In this document: positions 35,461-48,076 of the stretch, one piece after another
How positions within the stretch are numbered: position 1 is the stretch's first letter
How the letters are laid out: each line of letters begins with the position of its first letter
Source of the DNA: Brachionus plicatilis
Taxonomy: Eukaryota; Rotifera; Eurotatoria; Ploima; Brachionidae
Length of the DNA: 64,000 nt
Reading direction: 5' to 3'
Assembly: GCA_010279815.1 (NCBI GenBank)
Contig: QEOQ01000451.1
Span: 606,591 to 670,590, forward strand
The notes under the pieces: model-generated
What the model saw: the letters and a program-made list of their open reading frames with translations, nothing else
Told to the model about the DNA's origin: nothing
Databases searched by the model: none
Program-made: the position numbers and the translations under genes

Positions 35461-38400
35461 TTTAAATTTCTTTCATTTAAGCTTTAACAAAAATGTCAGA
35501 AGAATTATCCATTTTATTATTTTCGATAGAGTGAAATTATTTTATTGATCATTCGATTGCCAAGTAATCAATTATTTGCTAAATGTGAATTATATAGCTT
35601 AATTTTTTTCTGCTTGTTCAAGTTTATCTAAAAATAAAACTATAATTAAAAAATAATACAAAATTATAAAGTTGAATAGAAAATTTTATTTTGCTCTTTA
35701 TCATTTTCAAATGTTCGATTATTACGAGTTTACATTTAAATTAATCATACTCGCAAATCAACTCAACTCTCATATATTTCTGTAACATTCAATTGTTTAT
35801 TTGTAATTCGCTTACTCAGTTCTTTTTTTCGGTATTTTGATACACTCAACAAGGTGCTTAAATTATTTTCAATTCAAACTGCGCCTACAGTTTCAAGAGT
35901 TGATATTATTTTTTTGTTGAATAAACTAATTATAATTGATTTTATAATGTAAATAATTTGATAAACATTCAAAATAATAATCTTATCTAAATCTATCAAG
36001 TTTAGCTCTTAAGAATAATTTTTGTATTCTTCAAAATTAAATAATTTTTTTAGATTCAAAAAATATTTAAAAATTAAATTTTTCTAAAATTTCAATTGCA
36101 CCCAAATGTTGCTCCTCTTAAAATATCAAAATTATGTGCTGATGGAAAATTGTCAAATTTAATATCTAAAATATTTTTCCACTTAAGATAAATCTTAATA
36201 ATACTTAATAATTTTGAGATCCACTAATCCATTTATGATTTAGAACTTGTTAAATTTTGTGTTCGAGTCTTAATATTTTAAAATAAATTTTCTACTAACA
36301 AAAATAAAATTCTGATTTATTTTTCTAGGAATTGAGTGAACTCTCCTATTTCCCGTAAATGAGATAAGAAAAAAATATTTAAGACTTATTGTTAAAAGTA
36401 TGAATTTTATTTTTTACTAGGCATCGTTACCAAAAATATTAACTTATAAAATTGCACCCGCTTAAAAGTAATCATAAACAAATTGTATAAGATTACAAGA
36501 TAATTGACCATAAAAACCGAAATTATCATACGCTTATTATCATTATTTCATATCGGATGAATTGGCTTTAACTAATTTTAAAAATTAAACTGCTTTAGTA
36601 TATCTAGTTTTACGTTTCGTTTGAAGTGAAATAATAATGTGAAAAATGCTGGAAATTTGGCGTTTGGTCGGCCTATTTTTTGCCTGAAAACAATCTTGCA
36701 TTTGAACAGAGAAAAGAAAAGAGATAAAATTTGGAATTTGAGAAATTCTTTAAAAGTTAAATCAACAATTGAGGCCAAATCTACCTCGACCGAGCGGATT
36801 AAACAAAAACTTTTTTTAGTTTAGTTCTAATAAAATGCAAATCAATTAAATTGTTTATTAAACGAAAAATAAAAGTAGATACAAAAAGCTAAAATTTAAA
36901 TTTTAAATTAAAGCTTCGCATAAAACAAACAAAAATACATTGCTCTGCTTTATCTTATCTTGAGTCTGTCTTTATCCAAATTGATGTTCAATTGAATTCC
37001 TAGGCTAATCAACATTTGCTAATGAGATTATACCGCTTTATTTGCATGAGAATCGAATTTATAGCCGTCAAAAAAAGTTTAAATTTCACAGACCCTATCT
37101 AGAAATATGTTAGCTTACAGTCTCTGCCAAAAATGCTTTTATTTTTGTTAAATCTTCATTATTTTATTAAAAAAGATTATATGAATTCCTTCCCTAGACT
37201 TATCTTGACTTGTATGCTGGATATTTATCAATGATTTTATTAATTAATCCCCTAATGAACAAAGAAAAAATTAGCCAGATTTGAAGTAGATTTTCCCGTA
37301 TTTTGGGGTTTATCTCTGAGGATTTGATAAATTTTTATAATCAACAAAATAATTTCATTTTCTTACAATAAGGATGATCTTGATTTTTGTTTTCAAATAG
37401 AATCTCATTTCTATTTAAAATAATTAATTTTGTTTAAATTGATTATAAATTTTTTAAAATAATTTAGATGGATTTTTGATAGAGACTGTTTTATATAGTG
37501 ACTTATTAATTACACAGTCATTTGTTTTATATGAAATGTCACACAATTTGCCTACTTTTAACCGTCAAATTCACTATTCTAATAAATCATTTGATGCATG
37601 TTAAATGTTTTTTCTGGTACAATAAATTTGGGACCATCTAGGTGCTCAATTTTGAAATTAAATTAATTTGTGACATCGAAATTTTTTTTTTAAACATTTT
37701 AAAAACCAAATCGATTGTGACATGTAATTAGTTAATACAACAAATGCACTCTTTTAGATACAGTCTAATAGATACTTTTATTTTTTTTGTCGCTTTGAAT
37801 GATTGAGTCATCAATATTAATTAAAAAAATTAATTAGTTATCAAATAACCTTAAAAAAATAGAAACTCTGAAATTTGAAAATTTTGAGTAGCGGTTTACC
37901 GTGAACAATTAAATTAATAATTGATTATGCTTGAAAACAAATCATTTATTAGCCGTAAAACATTTTACATTCGGATATTTTATCAGTTTCAAAATGATAC
38001 ACAGATTGCAAAGATTAATATTTTTTATTTAAATATACTGATTAAGATCTAAAATCTATTCTATATTTGATTTTTTTCTTTTTGAATAAAAAATCAACAA
38101 AATATAATATTTACAGAAATATTTAACTTGAAAAGCGTTGAGTTGAATTTTTTTTTTTAGGAAAGAAAAAATTTGATATCATAAATTAATTAAAATGTCT
38201 ATTTGAACTATATGTGATAAAATCACAAATTTAGATTCTAAAATAGGATTTAAATTATTTTACAATTCAGGATAATAACAATTGAAAGAATTTCAAGAAA
38301 ATATATCCAGAATTGAGTTCAAGAAAAACAAAATTTATCTTAATATAAACGGCTAATGAATTTCAAATTTCAATAGATTAATAATATATTTATTTATCTA

Positions 38401-41400
38401 TTTAGCAAACTAAAAAGAATTTATTATACTCTTAGTAAATCTTTAGTTACTTTGTTAGTACATATCATTATTTCAAACAATTTGTTGCTAATAGAGGAAG
38501 TTGATCTGCTAATAAGTTACATCTAAAATTTTATGGTGGTTGACACATTTAAATCCATTTATACATCAATTCAGCACATTCACTTCAACATTTACAAATT
38601 AAAATTCATACTTATTTAAATTTTTCAACATTATTATCATCTGGCTAAAAGAAGCTCTGTCTTAGCTTTTTTAAATAAATTCTAAACAATGGAATTAATT
38701 TAAAAATTTTTTTCTGATTTTGCTTTTGATAGAATCTCTGAAAAAACTAAATCATTTGAAAAAACAATTTAATCAAATTTTTTTACGTTTAGGCAAAAAA
38801 ACTTAATTTGATACAATTGAAAAGGAAATAAAAATATTTGGACACTAAATCTTTCATTCAGTTGACATATTTTGAAAATAAAGAAAATTTATATTTTTCA
38901 ATGCTCAAACTTAGTTTAGTATTACGAAAGAAGAACTCTATTTTTTGAGTAATTCAAGAATTTAAATTTTTTTCCGATGGTTAAACGATCACATTGTATG
39001 AAATTTCGGTAAGCTATTTTCAAAAATTAGCTGAACCTAAATAAATGCTGAGAAAATATTTTCAAGCGTTTTTTTATTGTTGGTCTTTCGAGTTCCTGTT
39101 TTTAAAAGTTGTAGCTAAAAACAAGTTTTTTATTTCAGTAGTGACCGGATTTTGATAACAACTTGGAAAAACACTTATTACGCTTATTTATTTTTGTTCT
39201 GATGACATTTAAATTTGATTTGAATGAACTAATAAATTACAATTTTTATCTTGAATGGGATGTAATTGCCGAGAAAACCTCTTGATAAAAAAAATTAAAT
39301 ATTTTTCTATCAAACTAAACCAGCAATTGCTTAGATGCCTCTTCTTTTTTGTTGATTGAGCAAAATCAATAACTATTATGTAACTGCCATTCTATTCAAT
39401 ATCTAAACAAAAATTAGTCACTAAAAGTCATTCAAGCAAAAATATGTTTAATCTACCAATTTTACACCTTATGCAATCGCGCCAAACAAAAAACATACTT
39501 TTCCTGAGAGAATAAATTATTTTATTTCTTTTAGGAAATTAAGTATTCGATTTTAATCTTTTAGAGTCAATAGGCTCAATGCAGAATGCTGTACTGGTAG
39601 CGAAATTCGCAACAATTCATTCAGACACTTTAATCAATTAGCTTTTAATTAATTTATCGAATAAAATCCTTTAAATATTCAAAGCTTTTCGGTAATCGAT
39701 ATGAATATAAATTAGAAATTAAAAAAATATTTTTTTCTTTTAACCTTTTATTTTTATTTATTAACAATTAGAAATAAAGACACCATTAGCACTTATTGTA
39801 CTCCTGATTTTTTGTCTAGATATCAAACTAATCTTATTATTAAATAAAAATCAAAATTAAATAATCCAATTTCAGTGGTGTATATCCTGCTACCTGTCCT
39901 TGGTCTATTCGTCTTTCTTTAGTGAAGATTCCGTTTAAACGTATTTAACTTCTTCCTAACAAAATTTTTTAATCAATAAAATTGAAAAATAAAAATGACT
40001 TTTATTTTTTATCAAAATTTTTAATTTTAGCGTAATAAATAGCGTCATATCGTAGAAACATTTGTTGGTTTAACATAAAAATTACTTAATACTTGACCCA
40101 AATCTATCAGTTGATTGATAAGCTTAAAAAAAAACTCAATTGACTTTTGGTATATTTTTTTTCTTACATAGCCTCTCGAATCCTTTTTTATTTAAAAAAT
40201 AAAAAAAAGGTATGATAGATACCGAAAAAATCGGTCGAAATCTAAATTAATTAGCTAAACATAAAATTGAAGTATAAAGCTAATTAAAAGAGATTTATGT
40301 CTTCCAAGTCTACATGCAAGCTATTCCAAATAAATTATTTTTAACAAGAACAAATTGTCTACTTGGATTCAAAGCTGGATGAGCAGTAGAGCAATAGATT
40401 AGGCCAAATATTTTATATTTTCAACACAAGGATCGAAAATTGATTTAATGAAAGAACAATTTTCGACCGAAATAGAAAAAAATATTGCTTTGATTTTTAA
40501 TTAAAGCCAAGATGAAATTTGAAAAAATTAAATATTTAATAACAATGAACTTAATTTGAGTTTTATAATTTCAACAACAATAGGTTTTAATAATAAAACT
40601 CGTTTAATTTTGTTTCATCTTAAAAAGAAAGTTCTCTTCAATTTAATTTATATTTAAGTATGCTTAATTTTATATAAACACAGAATCGATGCAGCCATAA
40701 AATTCTTTTTGTCAACTTCTTCTATATCAGATTAGATTAGATAAAAATTTGCTCATTAGAATTTGGCCAAAAATTCAACTAAAATAAATGTCATTATTGA
40801 TCAAATCATTAAATATAAAATATGCTTCCTTAATAAATCAATTCCTTCTTAGGCTCTTAAATTTATTTTTTTACAACTAATTCCTGATTATTGCATTTGT
40901 TCATATCTTTGTTCTTAATAAATAATTAAAAAAACTCCGAATGAAACATGATTTTGCATCGAGTTTTGCTCTAAAGCCTCATTTACCTAAATCAAAACTT
41001 TTGTCAAAACACAACCAAAGCGTTATTAATTTAAACTTGACGCTCCTCTAAGACTAATTTTTTAAAATTGAGTCAAAAAACCTTAAAATCATCAATTCAT
41101 TTTCTTGATCATCAAAAGCCAGTTTATTGATTAGCTTCAAATAAATTAACTTTTAATGAAATAAAGCTCTTTTCAAATTTAATTACAAAAGATAAAAAAT
41201 AATTTTGTTTTGTGAAGAGATGTTCGGACATTAATGTCACTTAAAAGAACTGTGCAAATGAGCACTAACCCAGTCGGCTATCTGGACTCTATCAAATTTT
41301 AATATAATCAGACTTAATATTTTTGGAAGTGATCGATGAGGAAAATGTTAAAAATTGCACTCAGCAAGACTAATTAGAAATAAAAAACTTCACGAGTAAT

Positions 41401-42967
41401 AAGAGCTTACTCGAACGAATAATCTAATTTAGTTAAAGGCAGAGACCACTTGAAAAAAATTCTCAACAAGATCTTAAATGAGCCTTTTAAAGACTTTTTT
41501 TTTTAAATACCTTAAAATGTGTAATTTAAAAACGACACAGATGAATGATAACTCGAGAAAAAAACTGCGACCAGAAATCGAATTTTTAATCTCAATTTGT
41601 TTTGCGTGACCAATTTTTTTATAAACTAAGATCAAAAATTATTTCTTTTTCGATTCCCTCAGTGCAAATAAATAAATAAATATAAACTTGTTGACAAAAC
41701 AACTCGTTTTCAAATTTCCGTTTGGCAATGGCAAATTTAATCGCGTCGAGCTACTGTTCAAGATAAACAGTCTTAATTATATTTTCACATTAAATATCTT
41801 CAAGAAAATAACAATTAATCTAAAAGTTTAGTTGAAAAAATAAATATTTATTCAAGCCTCGTAGACATCAAAACCAGTGGCGATTTTCTGAGACATATCT
41901 TCTACTTGTGCCATATCCGCGCTCATTTGACGAATTAATTAAAACTCATTGAATTTTTTTCAACTATCTCTCTAATCCTCAAGTACTCGGCTTTGATAAA
42001 AATGAATGTCTGATTAGAGTATTATGAATAAGATAGTAATTCTTAATAGATTTAGATTCGAGTTGAATTGGTTTATTGTTAATATTGGCATTTCCAAATT
42101 TTGCCCAAAATCGATCAACAAAAACAAGCACTTCAGATAATTTTATGAAAATAAATTTTGAGCTATTGAATTTTAGTACCTTATGTGTCTAGCAAGAAAA
42201 TTACTTTTAATTTTGAGAAATTAGTTGGGCACACATGACATCAGGAAAGAGTCCATGGATTAATTAAATTGTGTTTACATTGAAATTAAAATGAATTTTT
42301 TTCCGATTCTAGCAGAAGAGTATCTAAATTAGAATCATTGAAAAAAATGGTGTTTCACCATTTTTCGAACATTTTATTGTTTAAAAAACTTGATTTGTTT
42401 AAGAGGAAATTAATGGTAGAAAAAACACAAAATCAACCAAGCTCAAAGCCTGATGATAGCAAATATTTTATTAATAAAAATTTTATAAGGATGTGATTTT
42501 ATGTTGTAATATTTCAATTTAATTGTTATTTTTAGCAATTTTTAAAGCACGCAAAGCTTAAATTGAAATTTTTTTAATAAATATTTTAGATATAAATATA
42601 AGCATTGAGCATTATCAGTCATCGAATTAATTTTAAATATTCTGAAATATATTTTTAAAAATAATAATTAAAAATTTAAACTCTCTCTCTAAAGATTAAA
42701 TAAATTGTGCCTAAGAAACATTTTTTTTAAGCCTTCGGCATGTCACGTCATTCAAACATTTATCAGGAATAAATTTTTATAATCAGGTCAATATTTTCAA
42801 TTTAAACAATCAGAGTAGATTTACAATGACAAGAATCAATTTGAAGATTCAAAATTTTTTTTGTAAAAGGCATTATGAAAAAAAAATAGTTTTCAAATCA
42901 TTTCTAATAGTAGAAATAATTATTTTACATTGAAACTTTTTTGATTAATTAACCAACTAATTATGCA

Positions 42968-43017
42968 TTAGCACCGTATTTCATCGAATAGAAGTCGAAT
43001 GAAATACGGTGCTAATG
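42968..43017. repeat. 18-bp perfect inverted repeat (hairpin)
   Basis: ATTAGCACCGTATTTCAT pairs with ATGAAATACGGTGCTAAT across a 14-base spacer. Immediately after, degenerate GGTGCTA/CGGTAC words repeat up to about 43040. The G+C of the stem is well above its surroundings. Confidence 0.7.
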
Positions 43018-44787
43018 GTGCTACGGTACTACGGTGCTAACATCGAATTTCTAATATTTGAGTCAAAAACTTACCTTTATTTGAGACATTTTTCTCAAAA
43101 AAATGTGTCTGGATTAAAAGAAAATTAAAACATGTATTTTCTTGTTTCTAATAGAAGAAAAAAATGGATAAATTTCTTCTATTTGAGTCCCTCTTCGGTG
43201 GTGAAAAATTTTCGAATAAAATAACCGAACTTTCTTATATTTGGAGAAATACAGTATTATTTTTTTTTACAATATCACTATCAAAAATCTAATTAAAAAA
43301 TCTGTTAACTTGAGATCTTTTTAAATTTTTTTTATTTAAAATTAAAATAATTAAATAATCAATTATCTATCTATTGAAAAATTCAAGCCTTAGCATATCA
43401 TTTCGGTCTTCTCTATGAAAATTTTTATAATCTAGGCTGAGAGGAGTCTTTTTTGAAGCTTATCCTTGAAGAAATTATTGAATTATTTGGTTGAGTCTGA
43501 CAGAGCTTATTTAAAGATTTTAATTTTTATTTACCGCTATTTTTTTAGCCCGTTATAGTCTAAAAAATTCGTTATTTTATCAAGCAAATTTATTGAAATC
43601 AAAGTTTTTTGTTTGAATTTTTTTGGATCCTAAACTTCCACAATTTTAAATTTTAAACATTAGATTAAACAATAATTAAGTTTCGTACTAAAAAAATATT
43701 ACATGACATGACGTGATAAAGATTTAAATAAAAAAATGATGATTTTAGTTTTTCGGAATTCTTATGTATGTTTTGTAAAATTCAGTAATTTAACAAACAA
43801 ATGGCAAAGTAAATTTTTGATCGAATTTCATTTCTCAAATTTGATCAGAAAATTTTTGAATGTGTTGTTAAATTTCATCGCAGATTTTTATATTTTAATA
43901 ACATTTACAGGCTTTATTTTGAAATATTTGAAAAAGGATTGAATTGAATTTAGATTGCGTATATACAATATTATGATAAATTTTAAAAAATGAAATTGAT
44001 CTAAAATTTTCTTTGCCATAAAAATTTATTTTATTGTTTATTACTTTTTTTTCTTCTTTTTTAAATATGACTTACAGATTTAAAATGGTGGTGAAATAAT
44101 TAAAATTTTTATTTCTAAGAACTTAATAATTCTAAAGTTTATGCTGTTGCTAATTTTCTTAATTTATTAACACTTATGTTTAGGTTGCTAAGTAAGCTAA
44201 ATTACGGTAAAAATTAAAATAAAATCAAGTGCGTCGTTAACGAAGAAAATATTTAATTAATTTAAATATTTATAAAAATAATAAGAAAATAAATACTAAT
44301 TAACATGCGAGTGTTTAATCTGATTCTGCAAAATAAAAAAAACACAAATAAAATAAGTGATCTTATAGGAATCTTAAAAAACTAACTGAACATTTATTAA
44401 AATATTGACATACCAATATACAAATAACTGATCTAATTTTTTGATTCTATATAACTGAAAATTATGATAGATAATAAAATACAATCATAAAAAGAATATT
44501 AAATTAATAACTAAGTAAAATAAAAAAAATAAAAGCATAACAAAAAAAATACATAAACCAAAGATTATAAGGAAGAAAAATACTTTTTTTTTCGGTCATC
44601 TAGAAAACGAAAGCCTATTTTTAGTATTTTTAAATTTTTAAAGACATTGATTTTTTATGTTAGTAAAATTATATTTTTTTCACACTCATCAATTTTGATA
44701 ATGTTAACACAATCATTGGTAACTTATAAAATATTCTTCACAAATGTATTTTGATTAATAAAAAATCAAGAAAAAAAAATTAATTTA

Positions 44788-44793
44788 TTTATT
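44788..44793 (-). terminator. Polyadenylation signal of the RING gene
   Basis: Overlapping AATAAA words on the minus strand lie 80-90 bp beyond the stop codon at 44873. Confidence 0.5.
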
Positions 44794-44872
44794 CTGTATT
44801 GTCTTTTTTGGTAAATTTAAAATAAAAGGTTTGATTTTGAAATAAAACAACAATTTAATAAAAAAAAAATCT

Positions 44873-46378
44873 TTAAGAGTATAAAATTAGACTTTTTGAA
44901 TCAACAAATTCAAAATTATCATCTTCATCTAGACAAATTTCAATATTTTCTGGAAAGCCATCAAGCTGAATTTTGTTCTCAATTTTACCATCTAAATTTA
45001 TTTCCAATAGACACGAATTGTTTTTATCATAAGCACTTATTACATTCTCAGTTGAGACTGAAAAAATTTTGCACTCTGAATCGAGTTCAAAGGATTTGAC
45101 CATTTTGCCATTATCTTGATTAACAATTGTGATTTTTTTTTTATGCTGAAATATGTAATACAATTTGTTAGCGTACATATTGGAAATTTTGCTTGGGTAA
45201 TCCATGAAAAGAGAGCTAGAAGTGCTGTGAATAGTCATTAGAAGAATCAGGTTGTGGTCAAAAATTTCTAGGTCATTCTCAGAGAATCCTAAGACAAATT
45301 TTTTGGTTGCACCAATACAAGTCAATGGGTTTTTAATTGTAATTGTTTCCAACTCTTCTAAACTTGAATCTAATTTTTTTAATATTTTTTGAAAAGAATG
45401 ATCAAGATACAAATATATAAATCCACCATAATTTGTGATTAAATAAAAATTACATTCACAGTCAAGAAAAAATTCTTTAGTTTTAATGTTGACATTTTTG
45501 ACATATACTTCAATGTATAAAACAACATCAAATAATTTTGTTTCAATCAACTCTTGATCTAAATCGCTTGAGCGGTTAAGTTTCTTTCCAAGATAAATAA
45601 ACAAAAAATGTTTTTTGTTAATCTTGAGTATTTTTAATGTCTTTTTATTTGTACAATTGGACACAAATGGAGCTTTGGCATATTCATTTATGTTAATAGT
45701 TTTCAAATTTTTCTCTTCTATCAAACCGAGTATTCCTTCGCTTACCAAAGGCGAACTTTTAAAAAATCTAATTTGTTTATAATTTCGAACTATCTGATAA
45801 AATTTGTTTATTTTGATGGCATATTTAGATCGTAAACACTCGTATTTATCTGAGAGAACATCGTCTTTTTTAAATGTCATATTTCCTTCAATTATTTTTA
45901 TTTCTTCAACTAGTTGGCTCAATTCCTCAAAAGTAGATTTGAAGTCTGAATTATTTGTTTTTAAATTGTTGACATTATCTTCTTTTAAAGAAAATATTTT
46001 TTGGGTTAAATCATCTCGGATATTTTCGATTTGTCGAATTTTCATTTCGCTTGCTGTTACAATGTGATTTACCAATGGTTGAAAAAATTCGTCTATATTT
46101 TCTGAGGGAGATTCATAAATCTTTTTTATCTGCTCGTATTCTGAGTCAAAAATTGAACTTTTTGTGTCATTTTTACAAAGTAAATCGAGATTTTTGAACA
46201 AAATTTTGTTAACCAATATTCCATCCTTTGGAATAAAGTGTTTTTGATGGCAGAATTCACAATCTGATTCATCATTAGGTATGCATTTTGAACAAACCGT
46301 TTCACCACACGGTAAAACTGCAGGAATTTCTAATTTTTGATTGCATTTGGGACATTTTATCAAATCTTCTAAGTTCAT
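44873..46378 (-). CDS. RING-type zinc-finger protein with coiled coil (501 aa)
   Basis: Single exon with the start ATG at 46378. An N-terminal RING-like zinc finger comprises Cys9, Cys12, Cys24, Cys29, Cys32, Cys40 and Cys43. The usual His of the CGHxxC core is Glu26 (LPCGETVC), so the third ligand pair is atypical. Residues about 65-200 are charged and heptad-like, probably a coiled coil. The rest is beta-rich, with repeated hydrophobic strands and no named motif; a TRIM-NHL-like propeller is possible but not shown. A ubiquitin E3 ligase role is inferred from the RING. It is transcribed divergently from the zinc-finger gene at 46589 across 210 bp. Confidence 0.8.
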   Translation of the reverse strand: MNLEDLIKCPKCNQKLEIPAVLPCGETVCSKCIPNDESDCEFCHQKHFIPKDGILVNKILFKNLDLLCKNDTKSSIFDSEYEQIKKIYESPSENIDEFFQPLVNHIVTASEMKIRQIENIRDDLTQKIFSLKEDNVNNLKTNNSDFKSTFEELSQLVEEIKIIEGNMTFKKDDVLSDKYECLRSKYAIKINKFYQIVRNYKQIRFFKSSPLVSEGILGLIEEKNLKTININEYAKAPFVSNCTNKKTLKILKINKKHFLFIYLGKKLNRSSDLDQELIETKLFDVVLYIEVYVKNVNIKTKEFFLDCECNFYLITNYGGFIYLYLDHSFQKILKKLDSSLEELETITIKNPLTCIGATKKFVLGFSENDLEIFDHNLILLMTIHSTSSSLFMDYPSKISNMYANKLYYIFQHKKKITIVNQDNGKMVKSFELDSECKIFSVSTENVISAYDKNNSCLLEINLDGKIENKIQLDGFPENIEICLDEDDNFEFVDSKSLILYS

Positions 46379-46588
46379 CTTTAAAAATATTTTTGATTAT
46401 ATTCAAATTAACATGTAAGCTTTTTAAATTTGATTTCGAAAAAAAGCATGCATTTTTATTTCATAAATTTACATTAATAAAAATTAAAATTAGTCTTTTG
46501 AAATAATCTTCTAAATTTTTTTTTAAATAATTTATTAAGAATTATTATAAATTTTTTCATTTTTATTTTGGAAACAATAATTTAAATA
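46379..46588. promoter_or_regulatory. Putative shared bidirectional promoter
   Basis: The 210 bp between two divergent start codons must contain both 5' UTRs and presumably both promoters. It is AT-rich with no recognisable core element. Inferred from layout only. Confidence 0.45.
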
Positions 46589-48076
46589 ATGGCAAGAAAG
46601 ATTGATAATTTTTCCTTTCAAAAATCAAACGGATGGATGGAAAGCAAAAGCATATTTAATTACCAGAGTCGAAAATCTTTAAACAGCAATTATTTTACTT
46701 ATCAATCTAAAAAAGGAAATAAAAGCATTTCTTTTTGTTTGGTCAAAGGTGATATCCTAGAATTAGATGTCAGTTGTTTGGTTCAATTTTATCAACATGG
46801 AAAAATTCCAAACAACTCAATCTTTAGAAAAGTCGGTAGATTTTATGAAAATGATTTTAATTCAAAATTGTTAAATAACTTGTCAAATTTATCAAAAAAT
46901 AGCCATTCGGTAAGTAAAATAAATAATTAAAAATTAAGGCTAAAATTAGTTAAGAAATCTAGACTTTTTTAAAAGAGCAAATATTTTTGAAAAATATTAG
47001 ATATTTGTCTTTTTAAGCTATTCATGTCTTTATCGGGCGATATGATCAACTGTGAATACATCCTTAATTTAATTTATAAGTGCAAAAATTTTCCAGAAGA
47101 TGTAAAAGAAAAGGAAATTTTTAAGATGATATTCGAAATTTACACAAATATTTTTGAGACTGCCAATAGATCATCTATAAAGTCTTTGGCGGTTCCGTTC
47201 ATTGAAATTGAAAATGAGCAAGAAATTTCATTAAAAGCTCTGATCGAAGCCATCATTTATATAACTGAATTATTTGATAATAAGGATCAATCGCTAAAAT
47301 ATTTGTACTTAATATCAGAAGATGAAAAAATATTGACTAAATTCGATAATTTAGCTACGAATGGTTTTAATCTAGAATTTATAATCTATAAAACTCCAAC
47401 ACAAAATCAAAAGCCAAAGAGTGAGATTTTACCGGTGAAAAATAGTCGAAATAATGAAATGGATAAGATGGTTTATTTGAAAAAAACAAAGAATTTTGAG
47501 GATTTTTACAATCAATGTGGCATTTGTGGTAAAAATTCTCTTTTATTGAGTAATTTTTTGGATGAGGATTTTTTGAAAAATTGTTCAAAATTTAAACGTA
47601 ATTGTAAGATATGCAGTACAGCAAAAAATATTGCAAATTTTTTCCATAAAAACAATTCGATCAAAAGTGATACATTTTGCATTTACTGTGCCGGGGATTT
47701 TATAGACAAGCTAAAATATTCTTTGTGCTCCAGTTGTTTAAGAAATATTGATAAAGCCAAATCTGTAAGAAACAAATATTGTAATAAAGATATGGTATGT
47801 TATAAATGCGACGGTTTGCCAGAAAATACTGGAAAAAATTGTTATATATGCGAATTCTACGTTTTCTTCCAAAAATTAGAGGAAAAAAAAATGATTTTAG
47901 ATCATGATTTGATTTCGTGCTGTTTTGATTACTGCACCCTGTCAGAAGTTAAACATGAGAATATCTACAAGCTGAGTTGTGGGCACACATCATGTGCAAA
48001 AATAAGTAATATGTCAAAATTATGCTCATTATGTGCAGTTAATAGACTTATTGAAAATTTGAATCAGAGATTTTAA
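46589..48076 (+). CDS. Cysteine-rich zinc-finger protein with C-terminal RING-like motif
   Basis: Two exons, 46589-46909 and 47018-48076, join at phase 0 (donor GTAAGT, acceptor TTTTTAAG) into 459 aa. The N-terminal 130 residues are Ser/Asn-rich and the middle helical. From about residue 260 there is a run of Cys pairs: CGIC, CKIC, CIYC, CSSC, CYKC, CYIC, CCFDYC, SCGHTSC and CSLC. The last three fit a RING-like finger with His in the expected place. It probably binds several zinc ions; ubiquitin ligase activity is a guess. It is the divergent partner of the RING gene at 44873-46378. No family name recognised. Confidence 0.75.

Larger units (their letters stand above)
35461..44872. other. 9.4-kb gene desert
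   Basis: AT-rich DNA with no gene I can support. Open frames of 60-70 codons (near 36578-36824 on both strands and 43736-43942) lack family signatures. The clearest structure is a hairpin at 42968-43017. The part beside 35460 should contain the Ig-gene promoter. Confidence 0.6.

Noticed and set aside
36578..36824. Two overlapping small frames, one with a Lys/Arg-rich C-terminus
   Set aside because: Slightly higher G+C than neighbours but no recognisable homology; judged non-coding.
43736..43942. 68-codon plus-strand frame
   Set aside because: AT-rich, no family signature, in a gene desert.
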